DNA of 64,000 nt from Turbatrix aceti (GCA_963969345.1 OZ017766.1:4526001-4590000), one strand, 5' to 3'. Counted from the first letter of the stretch, positions 1 through 11,381 are shown. The notes: a model not told the origin generated them from the letters alone. A program made the numbers and translations.

Positions 1-274
1 TCGCGATAGAGGGTGTTCAAATGGGCATTGTTTTGGTGCGTAAAAGCGGTCAAAAAAGAACTGCACTCGCGGGGCGACGTCGTTTCATTAGGTAATTGCG
101 CGGTCGATTCGCAGTGGGCAGTCGGGCAGAAGCAGATTGCTGTCTTTTGTCTTTCTGCCCTCCGGCGCCCCCCTGGAGGAGTCAAAAGTGCCGCGCGACG
201 CAATACAGGAATTATGGCGACACATAATGAAGCGATTTTTGTGTACGATTTTTTATGCCGATGCCGCCGACACC
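1..274. other. Non-coding flank, no gene recognised
   Basis: No convincing exon, splice pair or repeat is visible on either strand. It may hold the 3' untranslated region or a further 3' exon of the minus-strand gene that ends at 275. Confidence 0.4.
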
Positions 275-944
275 TTATTTTTTTTCGTTTTGTAGTAAAT
301 CGGATGCCGAAAGCGATGGCATGAAATATGTAAAAACGGGCGCGAATTTTTCAGGATGGCACAGGGGCTGTTTTTTGGAATTCGTTGAAGCATAAAAGTG
401 AAAAAGCAACCTTTGGCAATTGAGCAGCGCCGGATTCTTGGCACCTGGCTCGCACTCTTTTTCCATCACCCAGCCGAGAAAGATGCACTCGCACGCGTTG
501 ACGCAGAGCGGGTCGGACTCCTTGCAAGACGTGTAGCAGTTGACGAGCTTCTTCTCCACCGACCGAGGCACCCCGGCAGCCCGCCACATGACTTTCTGCC
601 GGCGAATCTGTAAAATGACAAAAATGGTTGTGGCACTGTTAACCAGGCAAAAAACCCACGTGATCAATAGTGCTCGGCACGCGGTCCCTGCAGAGGAGGT
701 CGTAGCGCTCGCAGATGATGCGCACCTCTTCGTTGTAGCGGGCGATGTTGGATCGCTGGCAGTAGTAGAGGTAGTGCTCCCGGTACTGCTTGCACTGGTC
801 GCCCAGGGTTGTTGCGCGGCTCGATTCCTTCTTGAGGTCTTCCAGAGGGACGTCGAAGGGTTCCACGAAATCAACGGCTTCTACAAAACCTGAAAACCAG
901 CAAATTGCCGCGAAAGCAGCAACAACTGCTTTCAGCCAATTCAT
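275..944 (-). CDS. Secreted cysteine-rich protein, unknown function
   Basis: Two-exon model: 944-660, then 607-275, joined by a 52-base intron (GTGGGT donor, TTTTACAG acceptor) in phase 0, giving about 205 residues. The start at 944 was preferred over an in-frame ATG nine codons upstream because it opens directly into a signal peptide (MNWLKAVVAAFAAICWF). The mature part is rich in cysteines with aromatic spacing (CKQYREHYLYYC, later CYTSC and CVNACEC), suggesting a disulfide-bonded extracellular protein. I do not recognise the family. The last 35 residues are low-complexity and basic; a weak GTTGCT donor near 402 could mean that the true 3' end is spliced elsewhere. The exon 1 to exon 2 join is well supported; the C-terminus is not. 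Confidence 0.6.
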
Positions 945-1408
945 TTTGGTTGGCGTGTGGTTGATTATCAATTGATTGCGTGTCTACTTTCACTTTCCTC
1001 TAAACAAGTTTTCCGGCTTTGTGCGCAATGTTTTCCGGATCCAGAGCAGTGTTTATCTCTGGCAGAGTCACTTTCAGCAGGGGGCGTCGGTCGTAACGCA
1101 CTGCGCTAATGAATCGCCCCTGACTGCTGTCATTTGCGGTGATGCAAAAAAATAGAGCCATGATGGATGAGGATCGCCCGAAGGACTTGTGAACAAATCG
1201 TTTCAAGGACGCAAAGTGATTTGTATTAAATTTGACTTGTGCCATTGAGCTAACGAGCGAGCCCCTGCCAAAACAATGGCACAGGTTTGGTTTTTGTTGA
1301 ACAAATTACACGCCAGGATGGATCCTGTTTTTTTTGCGCGTTCGTACCGGGATGTCGTAAAACACTTTTTTTGCATCGAGATCGAATTTGAGATGAAGGA
1401 TGAGATGA
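945..1408. other. Intergenic; small inverted repeat
   Basis: No gene is supported. A 10-base perfect inverted repeat (TGTGCCATTG at 1238-1247 against CAATGGCACA at 1274-1283, 26-base loop) sits in the middle. Short open frames on both strands start inside it and read MAQV by symmetry, so they are not taken as genes. Confidence 0.4.
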
Positions 1409-2871
1409 CTACGAATTCCACTGCTCGTGGTAAATTGCAAAATAACTCGCGGTCACAACAACGGGGTCTGCGGGGGCGGCGTTGTCATCCATCGAGGCCG
1501 GATTTCGTCTGAACACGCGCATGAGAGCTAGGAAGATTACGGTGAGCCGTCGCTTTGTCCGATATGAAAACGCAAAACCCGTGATCGTAAACAGTAGCCC
1601 GTAGAGTGATTCGAGGCAGATGGATGTTTCCAGGATTCGACAGTAGTACATTTTGTCATCCACGTACCAGTAAGTCATAATGTTCACAACCCAGATCCCA
1701 GCTTTGATCGCGAATAACAACAACGCCTGGATCATGACGGCCAGAGAGATCTGGAGATTTTCAATTCGCTGAAACCTTGCAGACAGGTAATAAGCCTCGG
1801 ACTGGGTTTGTGCGACATCGCCGACGGAAGCGTTTCGGTTTACAAAGTGGACCACAACGGCAGCGATTGCGGTCAGAATAGCGGCTGTGGCGTGCACAGC
1901 GCCCTCTGTTAGCACGCTGAATCCCATTTCTTCCATCACGGGAAAGGCCCGGTACTCCGTGCACCACAATACTTCGTATGATGCATCGTCGCATTCTAGC
2001 TTCCAAACGAGGAGGGATGTAAAATCTTTTCGGTAATATAAAAAATTTAGTACTATCTAAATAAATATTTACGATGCACTTTTCGGATTATTTGCCAATG
2101 GCGAAGACGAACTCACAGGTGCCAGCAGCAGAATGAAGCCCAAAACACCTTGCGTTGTCCTTTCGTACTTTTTGTTACGCACTGTCGCTAGCACGCGTTC
2201 GAAACTTATCGTTAGCATCGTGGCACCTGCCAGACCACTTATCAGGGAAGTTGTGAAGGCCTCAAGTCGGCAGGTAAATCTTCGTCGCAAAAAGTGGAAA
2301 TTGTCATGTTTCTGAAATTTCGAAAGTATGATCTGAAATTTCGAAAGTACGAAAGTATGAAAGTATGGCCATTTCAGCATACAATATCAAAAAAACGATG
2401 TTGAATTTTTTTTTTGAATATTTGAGCAAAAAAAGTTTTCGGTTTTAATTCATTTTATGACGACAACATTTGTTTTTCGAAAAATCTGATATTTAGCACT
2501 ATTCTACGTCAAATATTGTAAATATCGAAATCAGTACTGATTGCATTATGCCTCACCGAATATGTAATCACGCGTAGAAGATTTCCAGCGCTGATCCCAA
2601 CGTTTACCAGTGACTCCAGAGCCAAGTATAGAGTCAAAAAGACGAGAAGTTTCTTGAGATTCGGATGAAGCAGCTGGTTTGTGCCCGCGCAGTACGCGTA
2701 AACGAACAGCGCTCCGAGACTGACGGTCCCAAGCACGAGATTGAATGCATCGGCTGCGATGACGAATGCATCCATTTGAATTTTGATGGAGTCGTTGATC
2801 AAGTAGGCGAGAGCGGCGGCGGGTACCTCCGACGTCAAATCGCCGATGGCATAATAATCGGTGTGTGGCAT
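1409..2871 (-). CDS. Nematode chemoreceptor 1, Sra superfamily (Sre/Srb-like) GPCR
   Basis: Seven-transmembrane receptor in three exons: 2871-2557, 2311-2117, 1999-1409, all phase 0, 366 residues. Exon 1 holds TM1 and TM2, exon 2 TM3 and the start of TM4, exon 3 TM4 to TM7. Two family marks are clear: the TM3 end SFERVLATVRNKKYER, an ER.xAT...YE motif in place of the rhodopsin DRY, and the pre-TM6 motif LSARFQRIENLQISL, matching the LSxRxQxxEN signature of nematode Sre/Srb/Srab receptors. These are, in known members, odorant or pheromone receptors in sensory neurons; the ligand here cannot be inferred. The start is the ATG at 2871. The acceptor before exon 3 (GTTTGGAAG) is the weakest splice site. 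It lies tail-away from the adjoining plus-strand P-loop pair. Confidence 0.8.
2311..2366. repeat. Short tandem repeat CTGAAATTTCGAAAGTA
   Basis: CTGAAATTTCGAAAGTATGAT is followed by CTGAAATTTCGAAAGTACG and then shortened GAAAGTATG units. It overlaps the intron 1 acceptor of chemoreceptor 1 on the other strand; the repeat duplicates the acceptor sequence (AAATTTCAG), giving two nearly identical possible acceptors 23 bases apart. Confidence 0.6.
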
Positions 2872-3401
2872 AGCAAGTAGACTCGAGCAGTGGCGACAGA
2901 GACTGCGGCATTTATGCGGTGGTTGGCACACATGTTACTGCAACCAGGAAAGTATACTATGTGAAAAAAGCACCTGGCTTGCGCAAAAAATGTATGCAAT
3001 CAATTATTTGTTATCATATGTGAATTTGTAAAGCGTGACGTCTTTGATGTCATTATCGAAATATTTTTAATCGGTTTATGTCACGCGTTGACATGCATTC
3101 GAGCGGCAATCTCGAAATTTCTTCAAAAATACAATTGACAAATAGGCGGTCAAAAAAATGGCAGATAGATAGTGAGTTTGTTAGTGTCCTTAACTGTGCT
3201 CATAGGACAGTTGCTTGTTATCATACGTTGCTTGGTGTTACCGATGCGAAAGCGGTGCGAAGAAGCAAGCCCAGGCTTTCGAGGGACCGCGTCCGCCCTT
3301 GAGTAGTCAATTTCGATATTCACCGTTAAAAATACGTTGATCATTTACAAATATCGAAATTCGCGCGTATATATTACCTGACGATTCTTCAATTCTCATC
3401 A
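2872..3401. other. Intergenic region between divergent genes
   Basis: AT-rich spacer that should contain the 5' control regions of both chemoreceptor 1 (-) and the plus-strand P-loop family gene. No motif was recognised and no exon is supported. Confidence 0.4.
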
Positions 3402-3413
3402 TTTTGATTTCAG
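3402..3413 (+). other. Probable trans-splice acceptor
   Basis: ATTTTGATTTCAG-type acceptor ending at 3413, 11 bases before the start codon at 3425, with no matching upstream coding exon. This fits spliced-leader addition, although an intron in the 5' untranslated region cannot be excluded. Confidence 0.55.
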
Positions 3414-3424
3414 AGCACTCCAGA

Positions 3425-5760
3425 ATGCTGTTGTCTAAGCTTCAAATCCTCCGTGATGTGCCGCTCAAGGCCAGCGTTTGCGTCGATGCCGACCATTTGA
3501 CCTTTCGAAATCCCGATCGCACTGCCTCGTCTGTAACAATCGACGTACCTCAGCGCGATGTATTTCGTTACATCCAAGTAACGAAAAATGACTGGGCAGT
3601 AGGCCTTCGCCAACTTTTCGAGACCGACAACACGCTATCATTGGTATGCGGCTTTCTGCCCTGCTTTCACGGCTTCTAATGCAACTTTTTTAGTTACACT
3701 TGCTGCTGAAAAATTCAAAGGTGTTGGAGTTTGTATCTGTCACTGAAAAAACGTACTTTGTCTACTTTGAGCGTGTGACAAAAGTGGAACAGCTCGCTGA
3801 CACCGAATCCCCGGCACAGACTTTTGAAGTCTCCGAACGGCACTTGGGCTACTCGATCGTCGTTGCCGTATCACTGCCTCCTGCAAAGGATGAGGGCTGG
3901 GTAAGTGTTTTTTCTTTCCAGCATGACGATTTATTGCTCTTTTTAGCTGTACGCAAACGTGGGACAACTCGTGAATTCCGGATTCACACCCGACAAGGAA
4001 TTCAACGACCGTGCTCGTATCCTCTTCAACTGGCAGCCAGTTGATAAAATTCCGGAGAAAACGGCCGAGAACAGCTCCGTACTTGTGCGTGTTGCGCTTC
4101 CGGCGTCGTACGAGCAAGGCTTCCAGACTACGTTGGATCGTACGCATTCGGAAAAACTAGTTGCAAAATTCATCATGCTTCTGGAACAGAGGAAGAACTA
4201 TACCGACCCTAGAGAATATTTTACAGTACTTCAGACTTATATCCAGTTTGCTTTTTCTTCGCGCAGTCATGACTCCAAGTTACTGAAGCAAGATCTGACG
4301 GCGCTCTTCACTTATAACAAGTTGTATGAAGAACAACAGAAATTGGTTTCCCTAATTCTGAGTTACCGGAAGGATAACGTCCTGCAGATGCCTTCTTCTG
4401 CACAGGAGCATTGGGAGCCGATTGCCGAGCTCAACGGCTTTTCGCCTTTCGTCGTCGACTCTTCGAAACAGTTGCAACTCTACGTAGAGGGAAAGCCAAG
4501 TCTCGTAGATGTCGTCCGCCCGACCAATGTCGTTCTACCTCTTCCCCCGAGTTTCACCGGAGAGTTTTACAAGTCTTCTGAAGGCCACGTTGCGGTATGC
4601 GAGCTGTGCCACAAGATCATCATGTTCGACTCAGAGTCTAACACTTACAAGTGCGACTGCGGCGTGTACACCGACCTCCTTACAACTAGCGCGTGGGTAA
4701 ATGGGGAACACAAGACTGTTAATCCGAGTCAGATCCCGGCAACAGGTAAACTGACTTTGGGCAAGTATATCAGATCATTTCACGTTCATTTTCAGTCTTG
4801 CCTTCAACGTCTGCCAAAATCGCGATCGTGGCAAAGGAATCAGACGACACAAAGCGAACGCTCAACGCTATCAGCAACTTGCTGAATTCCGTTGACCCTC
4901 AACAATTGACTCTGGATTCCATCAAAACGGTCGTTTCCGAGAAAATCACTTACGCGACCAAGCAGGGGATTGGCAGTGTCTCCCTTAAAGCCACTGCCGA
5001 TGAAAACGGTGATCCCATCTCTTTTGCCATCACACATAACAACACAAACTACGAATTCTACTACTTTTCGAAGCCAAAAGCCCTTCAGGACTTTGTAGCC
5101 ACCCAGCCGGCGTCGTTCGGGTTTAACGCCATCTGTCCCATTATCACGGCACGCGCGGGAGACGGCGCTCTTGCTCCAGATGTTGACGAACTCACCGGAT
5201 GGCTGGCGACGATTCCAACGTCTGCGTTCAAGAACGTCTGCTTTTTAGTTACCAAATCACGACGCGATTTTTACCGTGTTGGATCGTCCGCCGGACAAAT
5301 CGCCCAACTGCAACAGCGCCTGCAGGATCAGCGCCTAGCTCATCTGCCCTTCCACGCGGTAAATGTCTTCTGCATCGAAACAAACGCCTTCCGCGATGCC
5401 GTGGCCAAACTCGGCGGTAGTGGTGGTTTCATCCCTGACAAGGACAACCTGGCGAAAAACTGGTCTCGGAGTCGGGATTCCCTGCTACGCCAGCTCTCTT
5501 TTGCCCAGAAAGCCGCGCCAGTTTTGGCTGAAAAGATTCTGAATATTCAGAAAGCTGATAACTCTTTTCGCAAGATCCTGGCAGACGTGCAGGTTTTGCA
5601 GACAAATCAACAAAAACACCTGGCTGCCCTCGTTGCTCACTCGCTGAGATACGATGTATCCATCGCTCCTGATGTCATCCAGCTTCTGAACGATGTTCCC
5701 TATTACGGTGAAGCAGTCTACAGCGACACATTCATCGCGTCCGCGCTTTCGATTATTTAA
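3425..5760 (+). CDS. Large P-loop-family protein with decayed nucleotide site
   Basis: Four exons (3425-3643, 3694-3900, 3947-4745, 4796-5760), phases consistent, 729 residues, cytoplasmic in appearance (no signal peptide or TM). The N-terminal 350 residues are of unknown type. A CxxC...CxC cluster (CELCHK ... CDCG, from about residue 360) could bind zinc. The C-terminal half parallels the neighbouring GTPase-like protein: a strand-loop-helix at residues 417-438 sits where a P-loop should be but reads IAIVAKESDDTKRTLNAI, without glycines or GKS/T. Later blocks (NVCFLVTKSRRDFYRVG; NVFCIETNAFRDAV; a NWSRSRDSLLRQL stretch) resemble the later blocks of a P-loop family annotated as G-domain/DUF8206, best known from rotifers and fungi. 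I infer a pseudo-GTPase; that rests on pattern reading by eye. AATAAA overlaps the stop codon (5759-5764). Confidence 0.75.
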
Positions 5761-5764
5761 TAAA
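5759..5764 (+). terminator. Polyadenylation signal AATAAA
   Basis: Canonical AATAAA overlapping the TAA stop of the preceding gene. It implies a very short 3' untranslated region, common in compact nematode genes. Confidence 0.55.
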
Positions 5765-5918
5765 AATGTGTATTTTTAACTTGTATTTTTAACTTGTTTG
5801 TATTTTTAGCGCATAAACGCATGTTCAGGATGACAAAAATAGTTAAATTTGGTTTTTACAACCATAAATATACCTTGTACTTAACTTTCATTAATTTGTT
5901 TCATTAATTATCATTGTT

Positions 5919-5931
5919 TTAGCTTTTCAGA
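5919..5931 (+). other. Probable trans-splice acceptor
   Basis: TTTTAGCTTTTCAG ends at 5930, leaving a single base before the ATG at 5932. A perfect acceptor this close to a start codon with no upstream exon is the strongest single-site evidence for spliced-leader trans-splicing in the window. The gap from the previous stop is 171 bases, so an operon-like pair is possible. Confidence 0.7.
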
Positions 5932-6795
5932 ATGTCGAAACCCCTTACAGCCTTAATCTTCGGAGACAGCTATTCCGGAAAGACGGATGTCATCAACGCG
6001 TTCGCCAACGAAGAAATGAATTCTTCCAACAAGCAGCCTGTTTTCGTAAAGCCGTTTGTCATCGAAACAACAGACACAAACTTCCAGGCGATCCGTAAAC
6101 AATACGGTGACGTTTCCTCGCTTGACGAAACTCAATCCGAGATCTACGCCTTCCGCAATCGAACGAGGTTGGTCCGGTTCATCGACACGCCAACCCGCTA
6201 CCTCGAGGGCGGCCTCGATGTCAACGCGCTGATGAAGACGCTGCTTGCCGTGGAAGACGTCAATGGTGTCTGCTTCGTCATCAACTCGCAGCAAAAAGGA
6301 CTCTCGGTGGAATTTAAGGAAGCCGTGAAATGCCTTTTCACCGAGAAACTCAGATCGCTGGCTCATCGAGTCTTTTTCATCTTTACGGACACCTCTGACG
6401 ATCAGTTCTCATGTGGCCGACTCCACAAGGAACTTGAGACTTTTCTTGAGGATATTTCCCTTAACGAAAACGTGAACATCAGTTTTAAGGACGATGTAGG
6501 AGTTTTAGAGCTTTTTAAATATTTTTTAATTGAAATCTTTTTTTAGAACATTTTCTGTATCGACTGCGACTTTTATCGTTACCAGCTTCTGGCTGATGTC
6601 GTCGGCACGGAAGACACTCATCTGTTCCAGAAGAGCAAGAGAAGCCTGCAGGACTCCTGCAAGCGGCTCTTCAACACGCTGAACCGGGATAGCATCAGAG
6701 TTGAAGACATCGTCCGCTTTGACGATTCGGTCACCGCGAGCCACCCTGGTCTGGTCGCCACCAACGTCCGTACTCATGTACACTGCACTGTTTAA
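5932..6795 (+). CDS. P-loop GTPase-like protein, intact Walker A
   Basis: Two exons (5932-6495 and 6547-6795, phase 0), 270 residues, soluble. Walker A is GDSYSGKT at residues 11-18; a Walker B-like strand ends in FIDTP with Asp85; a strand ending FTDT (151-154) lies where GTPases have the NKxD base-recognition motif. After the intron the protein reads NIFCIDCDFYRYQLL, parallel to the NVFCIETNAFRDAV block of the upstream protein, so the two genes look like tandem paralogues. The layout recalls AIG1-like/DUF8206 G-domain proteins. Nucleotide binding is likely from Walker A; whether GTP or ATP is hydrolysed, and the cellular role, are unknown. The gene follows its partner by 171 bases with its own trans-splice acceptor, so co-expression is plausible. 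Confidence 0.75.
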
Positions 6796-6906
6796 AAATA
6801 TTTTTACTTCTTTTGTGAATAATTTTTTGACCTTTAAATAATTTCTTTTAGTTTTAACCTTTTTTAATTATTGAACAAAAAAATAGATATGTATGTAACG
6901 AACGTG

Positions 6907-8685
6907 TCAAGCCACCCTTTGCCACTGTTTTTGAAGCTGCGTGAAGTAAACAGACTGCTCCTCGCCCCTCGGCTTCGGCTTCCAAAATGATTTTCCCTTG
7001 GAAAAGTTCTTGCAAAAATCGCTAGACGAGAAGTAGAGTGCCAGGGGGTCGGAGAGCAGACGAAGGGCAGTCATGATGTCAAAGACGCACGCGCCGATGA
7101 TGTACGTTTCATGGTCACTGAAATACTCCTCTGTGAAATCCAGAAACGCAATCAGACAGCTCACGTGTAGTAGAATTTCTCGACGATATAGAGTATTTCG
7201 CCTATCTGTATGGTGTGGAGAACAAAGCCGTAGAAAGTGTACGTCAGCATCATGCGGGTGGTCTTGATGTTCTCCGCAATCTGAAAGCGCGTCGAAAGCG
7301 TTGCCAGCGCCTGTGTGAGTCGGCGTTGTCTGCTGTTGTACCAGAGCAGAATTAGGAATCCCTGAATCAATTACCGGCATTCTGAGTGTTATGAGTGCAA
7401 AACTGGATCCACTTACAAACATGTACGCCACGTTGAGGACGAGTCCTACCACGATGCAGGGCGACAGAGTGACAATGTCATAATAGAGAATGGCGACGAT
7501 GGCACCGGAAGTGAGCCACTGAAAGCAGGTTTGAGGGAATGCCCGGGTAGGATTTCAAGGATGTGCAAACAATCCGGGAGACGCAAGACCGACAAAATCT
7601 GTTTTTTTCAAGTTTGTGTGAAAGCCAATAAACCTCAGCAGACCGATGAAAAAAGGTCTGTCTTGCGATTTTTTAAACACGTAATTTTCAGCACGAAGTA
7701 CCTTGCTTAATGTAAGTCGTAAACATCTCATTTTGTGAAATAAAATCATAATGCTTGTGGGAGACACTTGTCGGCGCGTGGCACTTATGTTTCTAAAGCA
7801 GAGCCACGGAATTTACGTGACTGCCATTTTAACAGCGCAAAAACAATATGGATGCGAACATTACGCTACAAAAATTATAAAAATTTATAATAAATAGAAT
7901 TTGTTGAAAAAGATCCAAAACAACCCGCGGGACTGAGTGAATGAATGGCGTCACAAGAGCGTACAAGTTGAATTAACCCCACCAAAGATCACTGTCCACA
8001 CGACATTTTTTGCATCCCCCGGACAATACAATAAGCACGCTCTCGTGTCAGGTCCCTTGACGTCGGTGAATACAAACAGACTAGAAAGAGGAAATTACCG
8101 GAGGCGCGAGGATGGCAACCTTGATGGCCAAAGACGAGTTGTACTTTTCGTACCGTTTGGCTTCGACAGTCGAAAAAACTCTTTCGATCGCGACGCAAAG
8201 ATTATTTGTGACTGCAAAGAGCAGCAAACCCCGGTGGAAGGCGGCAGTGTCGGCGTAGAACTTGTTCGTGAACAGCGCGCCGTTTGTAGCATCATTGAGG
8301 CATCTTGGTATTCTGCAATTAACAGGGTCATTAGCATAGGTGGAAATTGTGGAAATTAATGAGGCACATCCCCCGAGACGCATCCCATGGCAATCTATGA
8401 TGTCCAAAGTGTTTCAAAAATAGAAAAGGGGATGACAGTCGCCTATTTGAAAACTCACTTGACAAGAGCGTAAATCCAGACGCCGTAGGTTTGATTCATG
8501 AGTAGGTACCGGATGTTGACGTGAAGATGCCTGGCCAGACTGACAAACCAAAGCCTGAAGGCAGAAGTCCCGGCGGCCGCTATGAGCAGTGCTATCTCCA
8601 GCCATGCCAGAGCCATGACCGTGCGACTGAAGTGAAGGGTGCTCTCCGGCGTCGTTGTCGGTGCCGACGCCGCCACACCAGCCAT
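6907..8685 (-). CDS. Nematode chemoreceptor 2, Sra superfamily (Sre/Srb-like) GPCR
   Basis: Five exons: 8685-8459, 8312-8099, 7518-7417, 7361-7165, 7117-6907; phases 2,0,0,2 join without a break to 316 residues. TM1 and TM2 are in exon 1, TM3 and TM4 start in exon 2, TM4/TM5 in exon 3, TM6 in exon 4, TM7 and tail in exon 5. The TM3 end reads CVAIERVFSTVEAKRYEKY and the pre-TM6 segment LSTRFQIAENIKTT, the same two signatures as chemoreceptor 1. Sequence similarity to chemoreceptor 1 outside these motifs is low, so they are old paralogues rather than a fresh duplication. The 580-base intron 2 is long for the window. The start is the ATG at 8685. It converges on the P-loop pair, ending 112 bases from it. 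Confidence 0.8.
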
Positions 8686-10321
8686 TTTCAAAGGACACGG
8701 ATTTTAAGGCGTGAAATCAACAAGTCCACAGTTCACGGGCGCGCGCGGTGCGGTGTGGTGCGTGAGATGGCCCAGGCCTGCAGGGCAGGTTGGTTGCCTT
8801 TTTTTTGTAGCTTCCCGAGGAAGTGGCAGCACAGACGGCAAAGCTGAAACAAAGAGTGCCAATTTACGCTGAAGCCCTGCTATGGATGGATGGACTAGGC
8901 GTTGTCACGCGCTTTCAAACAATTTCGCTTCAATTTTAAAACACTTGAAGTGGTGCATTCACAATTCGCCATTCACCCCGGTGGTTTTCTGGTATCGCCA
9001 CGCGCATATGCACCGCCCCCAGATCATTTTCCCTCGAGGGGAAGTGACAAAGTTTAGCACTGTGACGCAAAGGTTTTTCATTTCATAGTTCCTGTTCATG
9101 ATACTAAAAAAACAAACTCTGACTTACATAACAAGATAACTCATAATTATCGTTAACCTGCTAAAAAAATACTAGGAAGCATGAAATTATATTTACAACC
9201 AGGACGGCACTTTTGTGCCCGGGAGAATTTATGTCGTCCTCAAAAGGACTCCGTCCCAACGCACTGACAAAACGTATTTTCGTACAAAACAAGTGCAGGT
9301 GTACGTGTAAAAATACGGTTAAAAAGTATCAGAACACACAGAAGAGGGGGGATTTTTGTTCATCCGGGGCGTACCGTGCTAATGTAAGGTGTATGGTGCC
9401 GTACACAACAATGGGAATTTACTCCGTAACCTGTAACCATAACAAAATAATATTTAGTTTACGTTGACGGAATGGAAAATGTGGGACAACTATTTGGAGG
9501 CAATATACCTAACACGCGTGCTCCATACCAATTATAAACGCCTCTTGAAAGCTAGTTTGATAACGCAGGCACGGTAGGTTTGAAAAAAAAATAATTAGCC
9601 TGAATGGTCGGCGTGGTTACCTGAACAATGAAAAAAATGGATATTCATTAAAACCAAGAATTTCGAACACGCCCCAATTGACAGGGCTGCCGATGTGAAA
9701 TGGCTCATCTCTGGACCGAATATGACTTTATTGCGCCTCGCCGCCCATCTGCTTTTTTGAATGTAAACGAGACCATTCAGTCAGTGGAGTAAGTTTGAAC
9801 GCACGTCAGATGTTGTTTGTACCCGTTTTGAATTACAAAAACCAATTTAGCCTTGTTATGATCTCGGTCTTGTGTTTTGTACATTCTGCATTATGTACAG
9901 TAAGACGTGAGTCATGTATACCTGAATGATTGTCTCACTTGAGTTCGTACTCAGTTTTTTTTGCGCGTATTCTGATTCAAATGTACAGATAAGATATATT
10001 TTTTTGCCATTTTTAGGCGGATAAAAATTTCAGGTATTTTTATCCCCCCTGGCAACAACATCGCCTTCGACAGGTGCTTTTCCAGTCTACCCAAATTTGG
10101 GCTCGCCCTGATAAACCCAACCGACGTCGTTGCCGCTAAACGGCATACATTATCGACGCCGCGGAGTAACTTTAGTGCGGTCCATCGGTCTCGGTCTCGG
10201 CCTGCGTGTTTGTATCTACTTTGCAGAGTATTTGAATAAATCATGGCTTTCACACCGGGATTTGTGGTCTCCTAAGGAATTCACGCCAATCTTGGCATGA
10301 AATCTTTTTTGAGGTACTTCA
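8686..10321. other. Intergenic, no gene recognised
   Basis: AT-rich DNA with short open frames that lack splice context, domain pattern or codon regularity. The first few hundred bases are the presumed upstream region of chemoreceptor 2. No repeat or RNA gene was recognised. Confidence 0.35.
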
Positions 10322-10323
10322 GA

Positions 10324-10835
10324 ATGTCAAATGCCGAGCTGTGCCAGTCCGAGGACTACAAAAATGCAAGCCAGATATTTTGTAGTTATATCAATGTACA
10401 GGTAATTATAATTTTGTACCTTCTGTAAAACGAAAACAGCTCGGAGTGGCACCACCCAGCACGTGCACGATTTTTTTTTAATATGGAATTAATTGACGTC
10501 AAAGTTGCTACTTTTTACAATATTTAAAATTTTGTAGCCAATAATATTTTTTTTGATGTGGATTTTTGGAATTGGCAACAAAGGTAAAACCTGCCGTAAA
10601 AATTGTTCTTTCATTGTTTTACCCAACGTCATTCTTGTACTTGGCATCCATTCATTCTCTGATGTGTCTACTTTGTTCAAAGTACGGCACGCATAGTCTC
10701 ATGCCACAAGTTTTTTACCTGCGCTCAAAACTTGTCACTTTGCGGAGGCATCGACCCGTGCTGATTTTTTTATTCGTGACTGGCTGTCACATTGCCGTGT
10801 TTTGTTTAATGACAACAGAGCCTCGTTTTGTTTGA
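10324..10835 (+). CDS. Possible truncated receptor-like gene (tentative)
   Basis: Three candidate exons join in phase: 10324-10401 (opens one base after a TACTTCAG acceptor, ends CAG|GTAATT), 10538-10583 (TTTGTAG acceptor, GTAAAA donor) and 10711-10835, for 82 residues. Exon 1 is hydrophilic with an N-glycosylation site (NAS) and two cysteines. Exon 2 reads PIIFFLMWIFGIGNK, which looks like TM1 of a rhodopsin-type peptide receptor with its conserved GN. Exon 3 gives a basic loop (KLVTLRRHR) and a second hydrophobic run ending at a stop. This is far too short for a receptor, so it may be a remnant, a gene with missed downstream exons, or chance. The exon 3 acceptor (CCACAAG) is poor. Confidence 0.3.
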
Positions 10836-11370
10836 CAAATGACTTCAAAAACAAAAAAAACAGCCAGCCGCCGCCACCACGAGCAATAAATGATTTACCT
10901 CGGCGGTTGAGCAGTGTAATCGACCCGGGCGAGGCAGGTGATAACCTTTGAAATCCGGCGCTTCGCGGAGAAATCGCAGGCCTGGAGCGAGCACCTGTTG
11001 CACCGCTCCGATTGATCAAAGTCGAGGAGGCCAGGAGACTTACACAGCCCAGTCGACGGCGGCCGCGGCCGGCCTGTGTGTCCCGGCATTTGCATACGCA
11101 TAATCCCAGCCTCGGGCGCGGGCAGGCTCGGCGGGTCCCTTTTCGAAGAACGATTAATTGATGGATTTATCCGTCTTGGCTGGGATTTAACGGTGCCACC
11201 CTGCGTATTTTTGCCTTCTTTTCGCTTTTTTTGATTTTTTTTGGATCGGGAGAACACAATTTTTGATTGATCCCATCAATTTTTTATTGCGCTGCATTTT
11301 AAACTAAATTTATGGCGTTCTCAGTTTTTCAAGGCGATCCGGTGTACACTACTAAGCTTTGCTCTGGGTT
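10836..11370. other. Intergenic, upstream of selenoprotein-P-like gene
   Basis: Mixed GC-rich and T-rich sequence without a supported exon. It is the presumed promoter region of the downstream secreted-protein gene. No motif was recognised. Confidence 0.35.
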
Positions 11371-11375
11371 TTCAG
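11371..11375 (+). other. Probable trans-splice acceptor
   Basis: TCTGGGTTTTCAG ends at 11375, six bases before the start codon at 11382, with no coding exon upstream. Confidence 0.5.
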
Positions 11376-11381
11376 AGATCA

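Noticed and set aside
1000..1512. Two short opposed frames starting MAQV
   Set aside because: Their starts are mirror images produced by the 10-base inverted repeat at 1238-1283; neither has splice or domain support.
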